From Clostridium brassicae (GTDB lineage: Bacteria > Bacillota > Clostridia > Clostridiales > Clostridiaceae): 64,000 nt of DNA. The translations under genes and the position numbers were made by a program. Below are positions 35,842-44,968 of this stretch, piece by piece. Numbering within the stretch: the stretch's first letter is position 1; each line of letters starts with the position of its first letter. The stretch covers positions 62,001-126,000 of the forward strand of contig NZ_JAPQFJ010000011.1 in NCBI RefSeq assembly GCF_026738875.1, written 5' to 3'. Under the pieces are notes generated by a model, which saw nothing but the letters and a program-made list of their open reading frames with translations, was not told the origin of the DNA and did not search any database.

Positions 35842-35959
35842 TTGACTTTCAAATGGTATTTGTAATGCAAATAGTTTTTATTATATAGTCATATTAATTA
35901 TTACATATATAATAAAGGGTTATTTAATCATAAATAGTATTTGTACTACAGATAGTTTT

Positions 35960-35992
35960 AAAAGTGATATTCATGTGAATATCACTTTTGTT
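35960..35992 (+). terminator. Intrinsic terminator after the cold-shock gene
   Basis: AAAAGTGATATTCA (35960-35973) and TGAATATCACTTTT (35976-35989) form a perfect 14-bp stem. It lies about 120 bases past the stop codon; two similar ATTTGTA...AATAGTTTT blocks lie between. Confidence 0.8.
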
Positions 35993-36063
35993 GTATTCAA
36001 AGAGAAATCCCTATACTATTATTTTTATATTGTATTATCAATTTATTATTTGGGGTGAGGTTT

Positions 36064-37308
36064 ATGAAAAAAGAGTTTTATATTAGGAATAGAAAAAAAA
36101 TAATGGATAAAATTGAAGATAACTCAATGGTAGTTTTATTTGGAGGTAGAGCACCTTATAAATCTGCGGATGAGACATACCCTTTTACACCAAATAGAAA
36201 TTTTTATTATTTAACAGGGATAGACAGAGAAAATATAATTTTATTAATGACAAAAAGAAATAATAAAATAGAAGAAGTTTTATTTATAGAAGAATCTGAT
36301 CCGGTTATGGCAAGATGGGTTGGAGAAAGAATGAATGCTGAAGAAGCAGAAGAATGTTCAGGGATAAAGAATATAGATTATATTAAAAACTTCAATGAGG
36401 GTTTTGCTTCATTTATTTCAAGGTTCAATTATGACAAATTGTATTTAGATCTTGAAAGACAAGAATGGGGTATTCAATTTACAGAAGCACAAAATTTTGC
36501 ATCAGAAACAAGGCTTAAATACCCACACATAGTAATAAAAAATATTTATAGTGATATATGTGATCTTAGAACTATAAAGAGTAAAGAAGAAGTAGATGAG
36601 ATAAGAAAAGCAATTAGCATTACAAAAATGGGTATAGAAGAAATGATGAAAAATGCAGAGCCTAAAATGATGGAGTATGAAATAGAAGCTTATTTTGATC
36701 ATGTACTTACATCAAAAGGGGTTAAAGATAAAGCGTTCAAGACTATAGCAGCTGCTGGCAAAAATGGTACTATACTTCACTATTCTGATAATAATGGTAA
36801 GTGCATGGAGAATGATTTAATTTTATTTGATTTAGGAGCTCAATGGAATTACTATAATGGGGATATTAGTAGAACTTTTCCCGTATCTGGTAAATTTACA
36901 GAAAGACAAAAACAGGTTTACAATGTAGTTTTGAAGGCCAATGAAGAAATTATAAAAGCCGTTAAGCCAGGTATGCCTTTTTCGGAACTTAATGAAATAG
37001 CAAAAAAAGTTTTAGCAGAAGGATGCAAGGAATTAGGATTAATAAAAGAAGATAGTGAACTTTCAAAGTACTATTTTCATGGAGTAAGTCATTACTTAGG
37101 ACTTGATACTCATGATGTAGGGGATAGGGAGGCTATGCTTGAGGCAGGAATGGTATTTACTAATGAACCAGGCTTGTATATTCCAGAAGAAGGTATAGGA
37201 ATAAGGATAGAGGATGATATTTTGGTTACTGAATGTGGATGCGAAAATCTTTCAAAAGATATAATTAAAACAGTTGAGGAAATTGAAGAGTTTATGAAAA
37301 AAGCTTAA
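36064..37308 (+). CDS. pepP: Xaa-Pro aminopeptidase (M24B)
   Basis: The enzyme removes N-terminal residues preceding proline, in the cytosol. The 414-aa protein has the AMP_N domain (residues 1-130; TFxFTPNRNFYYLTGI-like PFTPNRNFYYLTGIDRENII). The pita-bread metallopeptidase domain follows with the five metal ligands in recognisable places: Asp in LFDLGAQ, Asp in NGDISRTFP, His in HGVSHYLGLDTHDVG, Glu in TNEPGLYIP and Glu in IRIEDDILVTE. ATG 36064 follows GGGGTGAGG; an in-frame GTG within that site is less likely. It ends in its own terminator. Confidence 0.93.
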   Translation: MKKEFYIRNRKKIMDKIEDNSMVVLFGGRAPYKSADETYPFTPNRNFYYLTGIDRENIILLMTKRNNKIEEVLFIEESDPVMARWVGERMNAEEAEECSGIKNIDYIKNFNEGFASFISRFNYDKLYLDLERQEWGIQFTEAQNFASETRLKYPHIVIKNIYSDICDLRTIKSKEEVDEIRKAISITKMGIEEMMKNAEPKMMEYEIEAYFDHVLTSKGVKDKAFKTIAAAGKNGTILHYSDNNGKCMENDLILFDLGAQWNYYNGDISRTFPVSGKFTERQKQVYNVVLKANEEIIKAVKPGMPFSELNEIAKKVLAEGCKELGLIKEDSELSKYYFHGVSHYLGLDTHDVGDREAMLEAGMVFTNEPGLYIPEEGIGIRIEDDILVTECGCENLSKDIIKTVEEIEEFMKKA

Positions 37309-37331
37309 ATCTTAATGATTTGAGCTTTTTT
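37301..37331 (+). terminator. Intrinsic terminator of pepP
   Basis: AAGCTTAAATC pairs with GATTTGAGCTT (one G-U pair), followed by TTTTTA. The stop codon is within the left arm. Confidence 0.88.
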
Positions 37332-37493
37332 ATTTGTGTTTAAAAGGTATATTTTATAGACTGTTAAATGACAGTATTTAGCCTTTAAATAAGTTCTAAA
37401 TTATATAAATAATCCATTACATGTATAAAAATGAATAATTACAATAAAAAAAATACAAAAATATCATAAGTATTCAATAAATAGGTGAATATA

Positions 37494-37522
37494 TTGACAA
37501 AAATGAAAGATTGGATTATAAT
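37494..37522 (+). promoter_or_regulatory. Promoter of putP
   Basis: TTGACA (37494-37499) and TATAAT (37517-37522) with 17-bp spacing, about 100 bases before the start codon. Confidence 0.85.
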
Positions 37523-37620
37523 AATTGCATAATTTACTATGATAAAGTATCGAAATATAAATTATGTTATAGTAGTTATTTATTTGGTATTTAAAATTTG
37601 AAGATGGAGGAAAGGCATAA

Positions 37621-39111
37621 TTGATTAAAATTAATTTTATAATTGTAATAATGTTTTTTATTTATTTACTGGCTATGATGGGAATAGGACTTATATTCTA
37701 TTTTAAAACTAAGGATTTATCTGACTATGTTTTGGGAGGAAGGCAGTTGGGGGGATGGGTAACTTCTTTGAGTGCCCAAGCTTCGGATATGAGTGGATGG
37801 CTTCTTATGGGGTTACCAGGAGCAGCTTATTTAATGGGAATGGGTTCAATATGGATTGCTATAGGACTTGCTATAGGTACATATTTAAATTGGAGAATTA
37901 TAGCTAAGAGATTAAGAATATATACTCAAGTTTCTGGAGACTCACTCACATTACCAGACTACTTTGAAAATAGATTTAGAGATAGTTCAAAAATATTAAG
38001 AATAGTTTCAGCCATTTTTACTTTAGTTTTTTTCTTAGTTTATACTTCATCTGGGTTTGTAGCTGGAGGAAAGTTATTTAGTACAGTTTTTGGGATATCG
38101 TATATAAAGGCTTTAACAATAGGGGCAATAGTTATTGTTGTATACACATTTCTTGGCGGTTTTATGGCCGTGTGTTGGACTGATTTTTTCCAAGGAATGA
38201 TGATGTTTGGAGCTGTTATAGTAGTTCCTATTATAGCAGTAAAAAGTTTAGGTGGAATTAGCGAAAGTGTTAATATTATTAAAGGCATAAATTCAAATCT
38301 ATTAAGTCCGTTTATGGATTTGAAAGGGTATAGTATACCTTTAATATCAATTATATCTTCTCTAGCATGGGGAGTTGGATATTTTGGACAACCACATATA
38401 TTAGTTCGTTTTATGGCTATAAAATCAGCTAAAGAAATAAGGAAAGCTAGGATAATTGCTATAATATGGGTTATTTTTTCATTATCTGCTGCAATGATAA
38501 TTGGAATGTTAGGATTAGCATACCTTGATACGCCTTTAGTGGGTAATGATAGTGAGAAGGTATTCCTAGTAATGGTTAGTAAGATATTTAATCCTGTATT
38601 AGGTGGTTTTTTAATGGCTGCTGTTTTAGCAGCAATAATGAGTACAGCGGATTCACAACTTCTTGTTACAGCATCTTCTATAACAGAAGATTTTTATAAG
38701 GTTTTATTTAGAAAAAATGCTAGTGAAAAAGAATTAGTTTTTGTAAGTAGATTAGCAGTCATTATTGTAGCTGTTATAGCATATTGTTTGGCTTTAGATG
38801 AAAGTAGTTCAATATTGAATATAGTTGCCTATGCATGGGCCGGTTTTGGAGCTACCTTTGGGCCTACTATTATTCTATCTTTATTTTGGAAGAGGATGAC
38901 AAGAAATGGGGCTTTAATAGGAATGATAGCTGGAGGAATAACGGTTATATTATGGAAGTCATTATCAGGAGGGATCTTTGAACTATATGAGATAGTTCCT
39001 GGATTTATAATTTCAATAATTACTATAATTATTGTTAGTCTATTAGATAAAGAACCTGATGATGAAATAAAAAGAGAATTCGATATGGTAAAATCAAAAA
39101 GTAAGGAATAA
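37621..39111 (+). CDS. putP: Sodium/proline symporter (SSS family)
   Basis: The 496-aa membrane protein has about 13 transmembrane segments and the SSS family features near the start: YVLGGRQLGGWVTSLSAQASDMSGWLLMGLPGA (shown in part), where PutP binds Na+ and proline. Further landmarks are LPDYFENRF, FLGGFMAVCWTDFFQGMMM, and MSTADSQLLVTASSITEDFY in the C-terminal half. It imports proline with Na+; in clostridia proline also serves as osmolyte and Stickland acceptor. The start is TTG with GGAGG about 12 bases upstream. Its own promoter and terminator bracket it. Confidence 0.92.
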   Translation: MIKINFIIVIMFFIYLLAMMGIGLIFYFKTKDLSDYVLGGRQLGGWVTSLSAQASDMSGWLLMGLPGAAYLMGMGSIWIAIGLAIGTYLNWRIIAKRLRIYTQVSGDSLTLPDYFENRFRDSSKILRIVSAIFTLVFFLVYTSSGFVAGGKLFSTVFGISYIKALTIGAIVIVVYTFLGGFMAVCWTDFFQGMMMFGAVIVVPIIAVKSLGGISESVNIIKGINSNLLSPFMDLKGYSIPLISIISSLAWGVGYFGQPHILVRFMAIKSAKEIRKARIIAIIWVIFSLSAAMIIGMLGLAYLDTPLVGNDSEKVFLVMVSKIFNPVLGGFLMAAVLAAIMSTADSQLLVTASSITEDFYKVLFRKNASEKELVFVSRLAVIIVAVIAYCLALDESSSILNIVAYAWAGFGATFGPTIILSLFWKRMTRNGALIGMIAGGITVILWKSLSGGIFELYEIVPGFIISIITIIIVSLLDKEPDDEIKREFDMVKSKSKE

Positions 39112-39115
39112 AAAG

Positions 39116-39153
39116 AAAAAGTCTGGATAAAGTAGTTTATCCAGACTTTTTTT
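39116..39153 (+). terminator. Intrinsic terminator of putP
   Basis: AAAGTCTGGATAAA and TTTATCCAGACTTT form a long stem followed by a T-run. Confidence 0.92.
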
Positions 39154-39271
39154 ATTTTTATTATAATAAAAAGTAGTTAATATATGTTCTATAAATAAGC
39201 ATAGTACTCTTTAGGTCTATTGCTATGAATAATTTATAATAATACAATCTATATTATAGGGGGGAATTATA

Positions 39272-40195
39272 ATGATTAAAGATACGTTTACTTTTAAGAG
39301 AACAGAAAACATAGAATCTTTTGTTTATAAATGGAAGCCAGAAGAAAATATAAAAATTAAAGCTGTACTTCAAATAGCACATGGTATGGCAGAAACTGCA
39401 TCAAGATATGAGAGAGTTGCTGAGAGATTAACAAAAGAAGGATATATCATATATGCTAATGATCATAGAGGACATGGAAAAACTGCAAAAGAAATAGAAA
39501 AATTAGGGGATTTAGGTGAAGATGGATTTAATGCTATGGTAGAGGACATGCATGAACTTAATAAAATTATAAAAAAAGAAAATCCTAATATTCCTATATT
39601 TTTATTAGGGCATAGCATGGGATCTTTTTTAACTCAAAGATATATATGTCTTTATGGGAAAGAATTAGAGGGAGCAATATTATCAGGATCTAGTGGAAGT
39701 AAAGGAATGCTAACTGATATTGGAAGGTTTTTAGCTAAAAGAGAAATTAGAAAGATAGGAAGAAGCGGAAAAAGTAAAAAATTAGATAAGCTATCTTTTG
39801 GGGGATATAATAAAGCATTTATTCCAAATAAGACGAATTTTGATTGGTTGAGTAGAGATGAAAAAGAAGTAAAGAAATATATAGATGATCCATTCTGTGG
39901 AACAATATTTACAGCAGGATTTTTTTATGATCTACTAGGAGGGCTAAAATTAATAGCAAATATAAACGAAGTAAGTAAAGTTCCAAAAAATTTGCCTATT
40001 TATATTTTTTCAGGAGATAAGGACCCTGTGGGGCAAAATGGCAAAGGAGTATTGAAGCTTGTTAGAGCATATAAGAATCAAGGGATTAAAGATTTAACTT
40101 ATAAGCTATATAGAGATGGAAGACATGAGATGCTAAATGAATTAAATAAAGATGAAGTTATAGAGGATTTATTAACATGGCTTAAATCTCATTGA
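39272..40195 (+). CDS. Alpha/beta hydrolase, lysophospholipase/monoacylglycerol lipase type
   Basis: The 307-aa protein has the Hydrolase_4 (serine aminopeptidase S33) pattern: LQIAHGMAETASRYERVAERL, YANDHRGHGKTA, and the nucleophile elbow LLGHSMGSF near residue 113. The acid is in SGDKDPVG (about 250) and the His in DGRHEMLNEL (about 283). No signal peptide is seen, so it acts in the cytosol or at the inner membrane face. Lipid or lysophospholipid substrates are the common annotation; actual substrate is unknown. GGGGGG precedes the start. Confidence 0.87.
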   Translation: MIKDTFTFKRTENIESFVYKWKPEENIKIKAVLQIAHGMAETASRYERVAERLTKEGYIIYANDHRGHGKTAKEIEKLGDLGEDGFNAMVEDMHELNKIIKKENPNIPIFLLGHSMGSFLTQRYICLYGKELEGAILSGSSGSKGMLTDIGRFLAKREIRKIGRSGKSKKLDKLSFGGYNKAFIPNKTNFDWLSRDEKEVKKYIDDPFCGTIFTAGFFYDLLGGLKLIANINEVSKVPKNLPIYIFSGDKDPVGQNGKGVLKLVRAYKNQGIKDLTYKLYRDGRHEMLNELNKDEVIEDLLTWLKSH

Positions 40196-40206
40196 TTATT
40201 AATAAT

Positions 40207-40259
40207 GGTTTCTAATCTTAATATAAAAAACTAGATACGGTGGATTAAGGTTAGAAGCC
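40207..40259 (+). terminator. Hairpin between the hydrolase and glycosylase genes
   Basis: GGTTTCTAATCTTAAT pairs with ATTAAGGTTAGAAGCC (two G-U pairs) around a 20-base loop. Only a weak T-tract follows, so read-through into the glycosylase gene is possible. Confidence 0.6.
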
Positions 40260-40283
40260 TGTTTATTAGAGAAAGGCGGTATA

Positions 40284-40907
40284 ATGATGAAATTAGATAG
40301 AGAGTTTTACGCTAAAGATGCAACTATATTAGCCAAAGATTTATTGGGAAAGATATTGGTACATGAAATAGATGGATTTAAGATTTCAGGTAAGATAGTA
40401 GAGACTGAAGCATATATGGGAGCAATAGATAAAGGGGCTCATACATATAATTGGAAGAGAACTCCAAGGGTTGAAGCGATGTACGGAAAGCCAGGAATTT
40501 CATATGTGTATTTTATTTATGGTATGTATTATTGCTTTAATGTTGTTGCAAAGGAAAAAGAAATCCCGCAAGCAGTTCTTATTAGAGCACTGGAGCCTTT
40601 GGAAGGTAGGGAGGAGATGAGTAAAAATAGATTCAAAAAACCTTTTAATAATCTTACTAAAAGAGAAGTAATCAATTTAACAAATGGACCATCTAAGCTA
40701 TGTAATGCCCTAAAAATAGATAAAACTAATAATGGAGAGGACTTATGCGAGAATAAGTTGTATATATTAGAAGGTGAAAATGAGAAATTTGATGTTGAGG
40801 CCTCAAAGCGTATAGGAATAGATTATGCCGAGGAAGCGAAGGATTATCCTTGGAGATTTTATGTTAAGGGTAATCCCTATGTTTCTAAATTTAGGAAAAA
40901 TAAATGA
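40284..40907 (+). CDS. 3-methyladenine DNA glycosylase (AAG/MPG type)
   Basis: This 207-aa protein excises alkylated purines from DNA. Landmarks of the MPG family are present: LLGKILVHEIDGFKISG, VETEAYMGAIDKGAHTY (the catalytic Glu in ETEAY), YGKPGISYVYFIYGMYYCFNVV, QAVLIRALEPLEG, and NLTNGPSKLC. Length is typical of bacterial members. Two adjacent in-frame ATGs (40284 and 40287) are possible; AAAGGCGG lies 5 and 8 bases before them, slightly favouring the second. Confidence 0.93.
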   Translation: MMKLDREFYAKDATILAKDLLGKILVHEIDGFKISGKIVETEAYMGAIDKGAHTYNWKRTPRVEAMYGKPGISYVYFIYGMYYCFNVVAKEKEIPQAVLIRALEPLEGREEMSKNRFKKPFNNLTKREVINLTNGPSKLCNALKIDKTNNGEDLCENKLYILEGENEKFDVEASKRIGIDYAEEAKDYPWRFYVKGNPYVSKFRKNK

Positions 40908-41017
40908 GGAGAATTTGTTTTTTTACAAGTGTTTAGGTGAAAATCATTAAAAATGTGTGTGAAGATGTGGACGAATGTGGTTAAATGCAATTTTATGTGA
41001 TAATTTTCTCGGAGATG

Positions 41018-41046
41018 TTGAATAAAGTTGTCAAATGTGATAAAAT
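41018..41046 (+). promoter_or_regulatory. Promoter of the DeoR gene with repeated AATGTG motifs
   Basis: TTGAAT (41018-41023) and TAAAAT (41041-41046) have 17-bp spacing. The preceding 100 bases contain several variants of AAATGTG(A/G)TTAAATG, including AAATGTGATAAAATG across the -10. These direct repeats may be binding sites for the DeoR protein itself. Confidence 0.5.
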
Positions 41047-41090
41047 GTTGTTAATAGATAAAGTAAAGAATGGTAAGGTGATAAAAATTA

Positions 41091-41858
41091 ATGTTAGCAG
41101 TTGATAGATTAAAAAAAATAGAAGAATTATTAATTGAAAATGGTAGTGTAATGATTAATAATTTAAGCGAGTTGTTAGATGTTTCTGAAGAAACCATTCG
41201 AAGAGATTTAGAGAAACTTGAAAAAGAAAATAAATTAAAGCGTGTTAGAGGTGGAGCTTATTTACCTGAAACATCAGATAATGAAGTTCCAATTAGAATA
41301 AGAGAAAATATATTTTTAGAAGAAAAACAATTAATTGGACAAAAATGTGTTGAATTGATTGAAGAAGGCGATTGTATAATGCTTGATAGTAGTACAACTG
41401 CTTTATATATCGCTAAAAATTTAAATAAAAGTAATAAAAAGGCAACAGTTATTACAAACTCGGTAAAAATTGTATGTGAGTTTGAAAATAGTAAAAATAT
41501 TAAAGTAATCTCTTTAGGGGGAACATTTAGAAAGTCTACCAGTTCTTTTATTGGATATATAGCAACTGATAGTTTGCAGAAATTGTTTGCTGATAAATCT
41601 TTTGTGAGTTGTTCTTCTATAAGTGTAGATTTTGGAGCAACAGATAACAATGAATCAGAAGCAATGGTGAGAAACATTATGTTAAAGAATTCAGTGAAAA
41701 AATTCTTAGTTGTAGATCATACAAAATTTGACTCACCTTCAGTTAATCAAATTTGTAAATTAAATGATTTAGATATGATTATAACAGATAAAACAATACC
41801 TAAAAAATATAAAGAAGTCCTAGTAAGACATGAAGTTGAGATAGTTTATTGTAAGTAA
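41091..41858 (+). CDS. DeoR-family transcriptional regulator
   Basis: Residues 1-57 form the DeoR helix-turn-helix (RLKKIEELLIENGSVMINNL, VSEETIRRDLEKLEKE, VRGGAYLP). The remainder is the DeoRC sensor domain with CIMLDSSTTALYIAKNL, VITNSVKIV and KFLVVDHTKFD. DeoRC domains bind phosphorylated sugars. It stands directly before the alcohol dehydrogenase-aldolase-mtnA-mtnK-transporter genes and probably controls them, with a pathway intermediate such as 5-methylthioribulose- or 5-deoxyribulose-1-phosphate as a likely effector (inference). Start behind AAGGTGAT. Confidence 0.9.
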   Translation: MLAVDRLKKIEELLIENGSVMINNLSELLDVSEETIRRDLEKLEKENKLKRVRGGAYLPETSDNEVPIRIRENIFLEEKQLIGQKCVELIEEGDCIMLDSSTTALYIAKNLNKSNKKATVITNSVKIVCEFENSKNIKVISLGGTFRKSTSSFIGYIATDSLQKLFADKSFVSCSSISVDFGATDNNESEAMVRNIMLKNSVKKFLVVDHTKFDSPSVNQICKLNDLDMIITDKTIPKKYKEVLVRHEVEIVYCK

Positions 41859-41956
41859 TTAAATTAAGAAGATTGTTAAGATCTAGTTATGCAATAAAAA
41901 TATAGACCGTTTAGCATTAAGCTATACGAGATATGGGGGAAAGGTGGTAATTAGTA

Positions 41957-43120
41957 ATGGAAGATTTTAAATTTAAAAGTGCTACCAAAATTATTTTTGG
42001 AAAAGGTGCTGAAGATACTGTAGGTGAACATGTAGCAAAACATAGTCGCAAGGTATTAATTCACTATGGTGGAGAATATCTAAAAGAGTTTGGTATTCTT
42101 GATAGAGTTATTCAGTCACTTGAAAAAAGCGGTGTGGAATATGTTGTTTTAGACGGTGTTGTTCCGAATCCGAGATTATCATTAGTTTATAAAGGTATTA
42201 AGATTTGTAAGGAAGAAAACATTGATTTTGTACTAGCTATTGGAGGAGGCAGTTCTATTGATTCTTCTAAAGCTATTGCTTTAGGAACAAAGTATGATGG
42301 GGACGTCTGGGACTTTTATTGTGGTAAAGCAAGCCCTAAGTCAGCTCTAAAGGTTGGTACAATTCTCACAATTCCAGGCTCAGGTTCAGAAATGTCAGAG
42401 AGTAGTATCATTACTAATGAAAAAGGAAATTTAAAATTTGGTATAGATTGTGAATTGATAGTTCCTGAATTTTCTATTTTAAATCCTGAAATGTGTTATA
42501 CAATACCACCCTACCTCATGTCTTGTGGAATAGCTGATATTTTATCTCATTTATTTGAAAGGTATTTTACTACTACAAAAAGTTCAATTCTTAGTGATCA
42601 TTTGTTAGAGGGTGCAATGAAAGCACTTTTAGAAGTTGCACCTAATATAAAGAAAGAACCTAAAAATTATGATTATTGTTCAGAAATTATGTGGTTAGCA
42701 ACAGTATCTCATAATGGTATGTTGGATGCTGGAAGAACTTCAGACTGGGGTTCTCATAGAATAGAACATGAAATAAGTGCCCTTTACGATATAACTCATG
42801 GTGCAGGGATGGCTATAGTTTTCCCAGCATGGATGAAATATGTTAAGAATGAAAATATAGATAGATTTGTACAGTTAGCTACAAGAGTCTTTGGAGTTAA
42901 ATGTGAAAACGATAAACAATTAGTAGCTAATAAAGGAATAGCTTGTTTAGAAGATTTTTTCAAGTCATTAGGATTAAATACTACTTTAACTGAAGCTGGG
43001 GTTCCTGTGGATAAATTTGAAGAAATGGCACAAAAAGCTGTAGGTGATTCAGAATATGTAGGTAGATTTAAAAGAATAGGAAAAAATGATATAGTTGAGA
43101 TTTTAAAATTATCAGTTTAG
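41957..43120 (+). CDS. Iron-containing alcohol dehydrogenase
   Basis: The 387-aa protein begins FKFKSATKIIFGKGAEDTVGEH and has the NAD(P)-binding GGGSSIDSSKAIAL near residue 97 and the metal-site motifs SCGIADILSHLFERYF (about 193) and the late HEISALYDITHGAGMAI (about 270). It most resembles the butanol-dehydrogenase/YqhD-like branch of the iron ADH family, which reduces aldehydes. Given the aldolase downstream, the expected substrate is (2-methylthio)acetaldehyde or acetaldehyde, giving 2-(methylthio)ethanol or ethanol; this is inferred from context. Start behind GGGGGAAAGG. Confidence 0.88.
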   Translation: MEDFKFKSATKIIFGKGAEDTVGEHVAKHSRKVLIHYGGEYLKEFGILDRVIQSLEKSGVEYVVLDGVVPNPRLSLVYKGIKICKEENIDFVLAIGGGSSIDSSKAIALGTKYDGDVWDFYCGKASPKSALKVGTILTIPGSGSEMSESSIITNEKGNLKFGIDCELIVPEFSILNPEMCYTIPPYLMSCGIADILSHLFERYFTTTKSSILSDHLLEGAMKALLEVAPNIKKEPKNYDYCSEIMWLATVSHNGMLDAGRTSDWGSHRIEHEISALYDITHGAGMAIVFPAWMKYVKNENIDRFVQLATRVFGVKCENDKQLVANKGIACLEDFFKSLGLNTTLTEAGVPVDKFEEMAQKAVGDSEYVGRFKRIGKNDIVEILKLSV

Positions 43121-43180
43121 AAGATAAAAATAAGTAAGATTTATTATATAACTAATTGGACACTAAAAGTGCACGTAATG

Positions 43181-43241
43181 AAAGGAGGTGGACTTTAGTG
43201 AGAGTTTTGTAATAGATACAAAATCTCACTAGAGACAATAT
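43181..43241 (+). promoter_or_regulatory. Strong ribosome-binding site, 4-codon ORF and hairpin before the aldolase gene
   Basis: AAAGGAGGTGG (43181-43191) is the best Shine-Dalgarno site in the region, yet it lies over 50 bases before the aldolase ATG. At normal distance from it, GTG AGA GTT TTG TAA (43199-43213) encodes only four residues. TAGTGAGAGTTTTGTA (43196-43211) pairs with TACAAAATCTCACTA (43217-43231) with one bulge. If folded, the hairpin brings the strong site close to the real ATG; if not, the mini-ORF is read. The aldolase start itself has only a weak AGAGA. Confidence 0.5.
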
Positions 43242-43865
43242 ATGAATTCAAAAGAATTAAAAGAAGCATTATTAGAAACGGCAAAAGAAAGTTATAAATT
43301 AGGACTTGTAGCTGGGACAAGTGGAAATGTAAGTGTTTATGATGATGAGAGGGACGCTATGATTATAACTCCATCAAGCATACCTTATGAAACAATGACT
43401 TTAGAAGATTTAGTTGTATTAAAACTTGATGGAACAATTGTTGAAGGGCACAATCAACCTTCTTCGGAGTGGAGGATGCATGCACAGATTTTTAAAGAAA
43501 GACAAGATATTAAGTGTGTTTTGCATACACATTCTCCATATGCAACAGGTTTTGCTGTATGTAGAGAATCTATACCAGTAATTCTAATTGAGATGGTACC
43601 ATTTATTGGAGGAGATGTTCCCGTTGCAAAATTTGGAATGCCAGGAACAGATAGTGTCGGAATTGAAGCATTAAAAGTTTTAAAAGATAGAAAGGCATGT
43701 TTATTGAGCAATCATGGAACTTTAGCAATTGGAGAAACTATTGATAAAGCTTTTATATCATCAATTTATCTTGAAGATGCTGCAAAAATATATCACATTG
43801 CTAAAAATGCTGGAGATGTAAAAGTTCTTTCTGAAAAAGAAATAGATGCTATGAGAAATTCTTAA
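43242..43865 (+). CDS. Class II aldolase (fuculose-phosphate aldolase-like)
   Basis: The 207-aa protein has the zinc aldolase features: LGLVAGTSGNVSVYDD, IITPSSIPYETM, EGHNQPSSEWRMHAQIF (active-site Glu), VLHTHSPYATGFAV (zinc His pair) and LLSNHGTLAIGETIDKAF (third His). It belongs with FucA, MtnB-like and 5-deoxyribulose-phosphate aldolases. Between an alcohol dehydrogenase and mtnA/mtnK it probably splits 5-methylthioribulose-1-phosphate or 5-deoxyribulose-1-phosphate into DHAP and an aldehyde (the DHAP-shunt activity known in Rhodospirillum and pathogenic E. coli), not the dehydration of true MtnB. That assignment is contextual. Confidence 0.85.
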   Translation: MNSKELKEALLETAKESYKLGLVAGTSGNVSVYDDERDAMIITPSSIPYETMTLEDLVVLKLDGTIVEGHNQPSSEWRMHAQIFKERQDIKCVLHTHSPYATGFAVCRESIPVILIEMVPFIGGDVPVAKFGMPGTDSVGIEALKVLKDRKACLLSNHGTLAIGETIDKAFISSIYLEDAAKIYHIAKNAGDVKVLSEKEIDAMRNS

Positions 43866-43936
43866 TATAATTATACGAAACTTTATAAAATAACAAGGGT
43901 TGAGTTGCAGTAATATTAAAAAAAGAGGTGTAGTAA

Positions 43937-44968
43937 ATGTTTAGAGCTGATAAAGGATTAGCATTTATATTACAATATGAAAATGTAGCATGGTATGAAA
44001 ATGGAAAAGTTCGTATTTTGGATAGGAGGATATATCCTTTAGAAACAAAATTTGTAGAGTGTCAAACTCATGTTGAAGTTTCTAAGGCTTTAGCTGATAT
44101 GGTAACTCAAAGTGGAGGACCTTATATTGCAGTAAATATGGGAATGGTTTTAGCTGTTCATGAGGCAAAGGATTTACCAAATGATCAGTATATAGATTTT
44201 ATTAACAAAGCCGCGCATACACTATGTCATTCTAGACCAACTACAGTTGCAAATATGATAAAAGCTGTAGAAAGGTGTTATAAGACCGCTCTTGAGGTTG
44301 TTGATAATCGCAAAAATGCGGTTCAAACTGTATTTGAAGTTGCAATTGATGAGGCCAATAAAAAATATCAAAGATATGAGAAGGTAGCTAAATATTTATA
44401 TGAAAAAGTACCTAAAGATGGAACAATCATGACACAATGTTTTGGGGAAACAGTTATTGGTATGTTAATGAGACTTTGCAAGGAAAATAATAATAATATC
44501 AAAGTCATTTGTGCAGAGACTAGACCATATTTTCAAGGGGCTCGTTTAACAGCTAGTGTAGTAAGAGATATGGGGATTGATGTTACTGTAATAACTGATA
44601 ATATGCCAGGTTATGTAATGAAGTTAAAGAATGTGGATTTGTTTACTTCGGCAGCAGATGCTATAACAATGGATGGGCATGTTGTGAATAAAATAGGTAC
44701 ATTCCAAATGGCTTTAGCAGCTCATTATTGGGGAATACCTTATTTTACTACAGGTATACCTAACAAAGAACATGAAGACATTGATTCTGTTAAGATCGAG
44801 GAAAGAGATGGAGATTTTGTAACACAAGCTATGGGAGTGAAAACTACTATGGAGGGAGTTAAAGGATTCTATCCTTCATTTGATATAACTCCACCTAAAT
44901 TAATTTCAGGAATTGTTACAGATAAAGGAATTTATTCTCCATATAATTTAAAGAAGTATTATGAATAA
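43937..44968 (+). CDS. mtnA: S-methyl-5-thioribose-1-phosphate isomerase (MtnA-like)
   Basis: MtnA isomerises 5-methylthioribose-1-phosphate (and 5-deoxyribose-1-phosphate) to the ribulose form. The 343-aa protein has the eIF2B-related fold with TKFVECQTHVEVSKALADMV, IMTQCFGETVIGML (Cys in the position of the catalytic Cys), CAETRPYFQGARLTASVV and ITDNMPGYVMK (Asp in the catalytic position). The sequence is somewhat divergent from standard MtnA (for instance the CFGET after the Cys), so substrate preference may differ. AAAGAGGTG lies before the ATG. It follows the aldolase by 71 bases. Confidence 0.88.
   Translation: MFRADKGLAFILQYENVAWYENGKVRILDRRIYPLETKFVECQTHVEVSKALADMVTQSGGPYIAVNMGMVLAVHEAKDLPNDQYIDFINKAAHTLCHSRPTTVANMIKAVERCYKTALEVVDNRKNAVQTVFEVAIDEANKKYQRYEKVAKYLYEKVPKDGTIMTQCFGETVIGMLMRLCKENNNNIKVICAETRPYFQGARLTASVVRDMGIDVTVITDNMPGYVMKLKNVDLFTSAADAITMDGHVVNKIGTFQMALAAHYWGIPYFTTGIPNKEHEDIDSVKIEERDGDFVTQAMGVKTTMEGVKGFYPSFDITPPKLISGIVTDKGIYSPYNLKKYYE

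Noticed and set aside
41258-41677. 139-codon minus-strand frame inside the DeoR gene
   Set aside because: Antisense shadow of a clear DeoR-family gene; composition is unlike a real protein and no ribosome-binding site is seen.
43199-43213. Four-codon ORF as a true gene
   Set aside because: Too short to encode a product of its own; treated as part of a possible translational control element.
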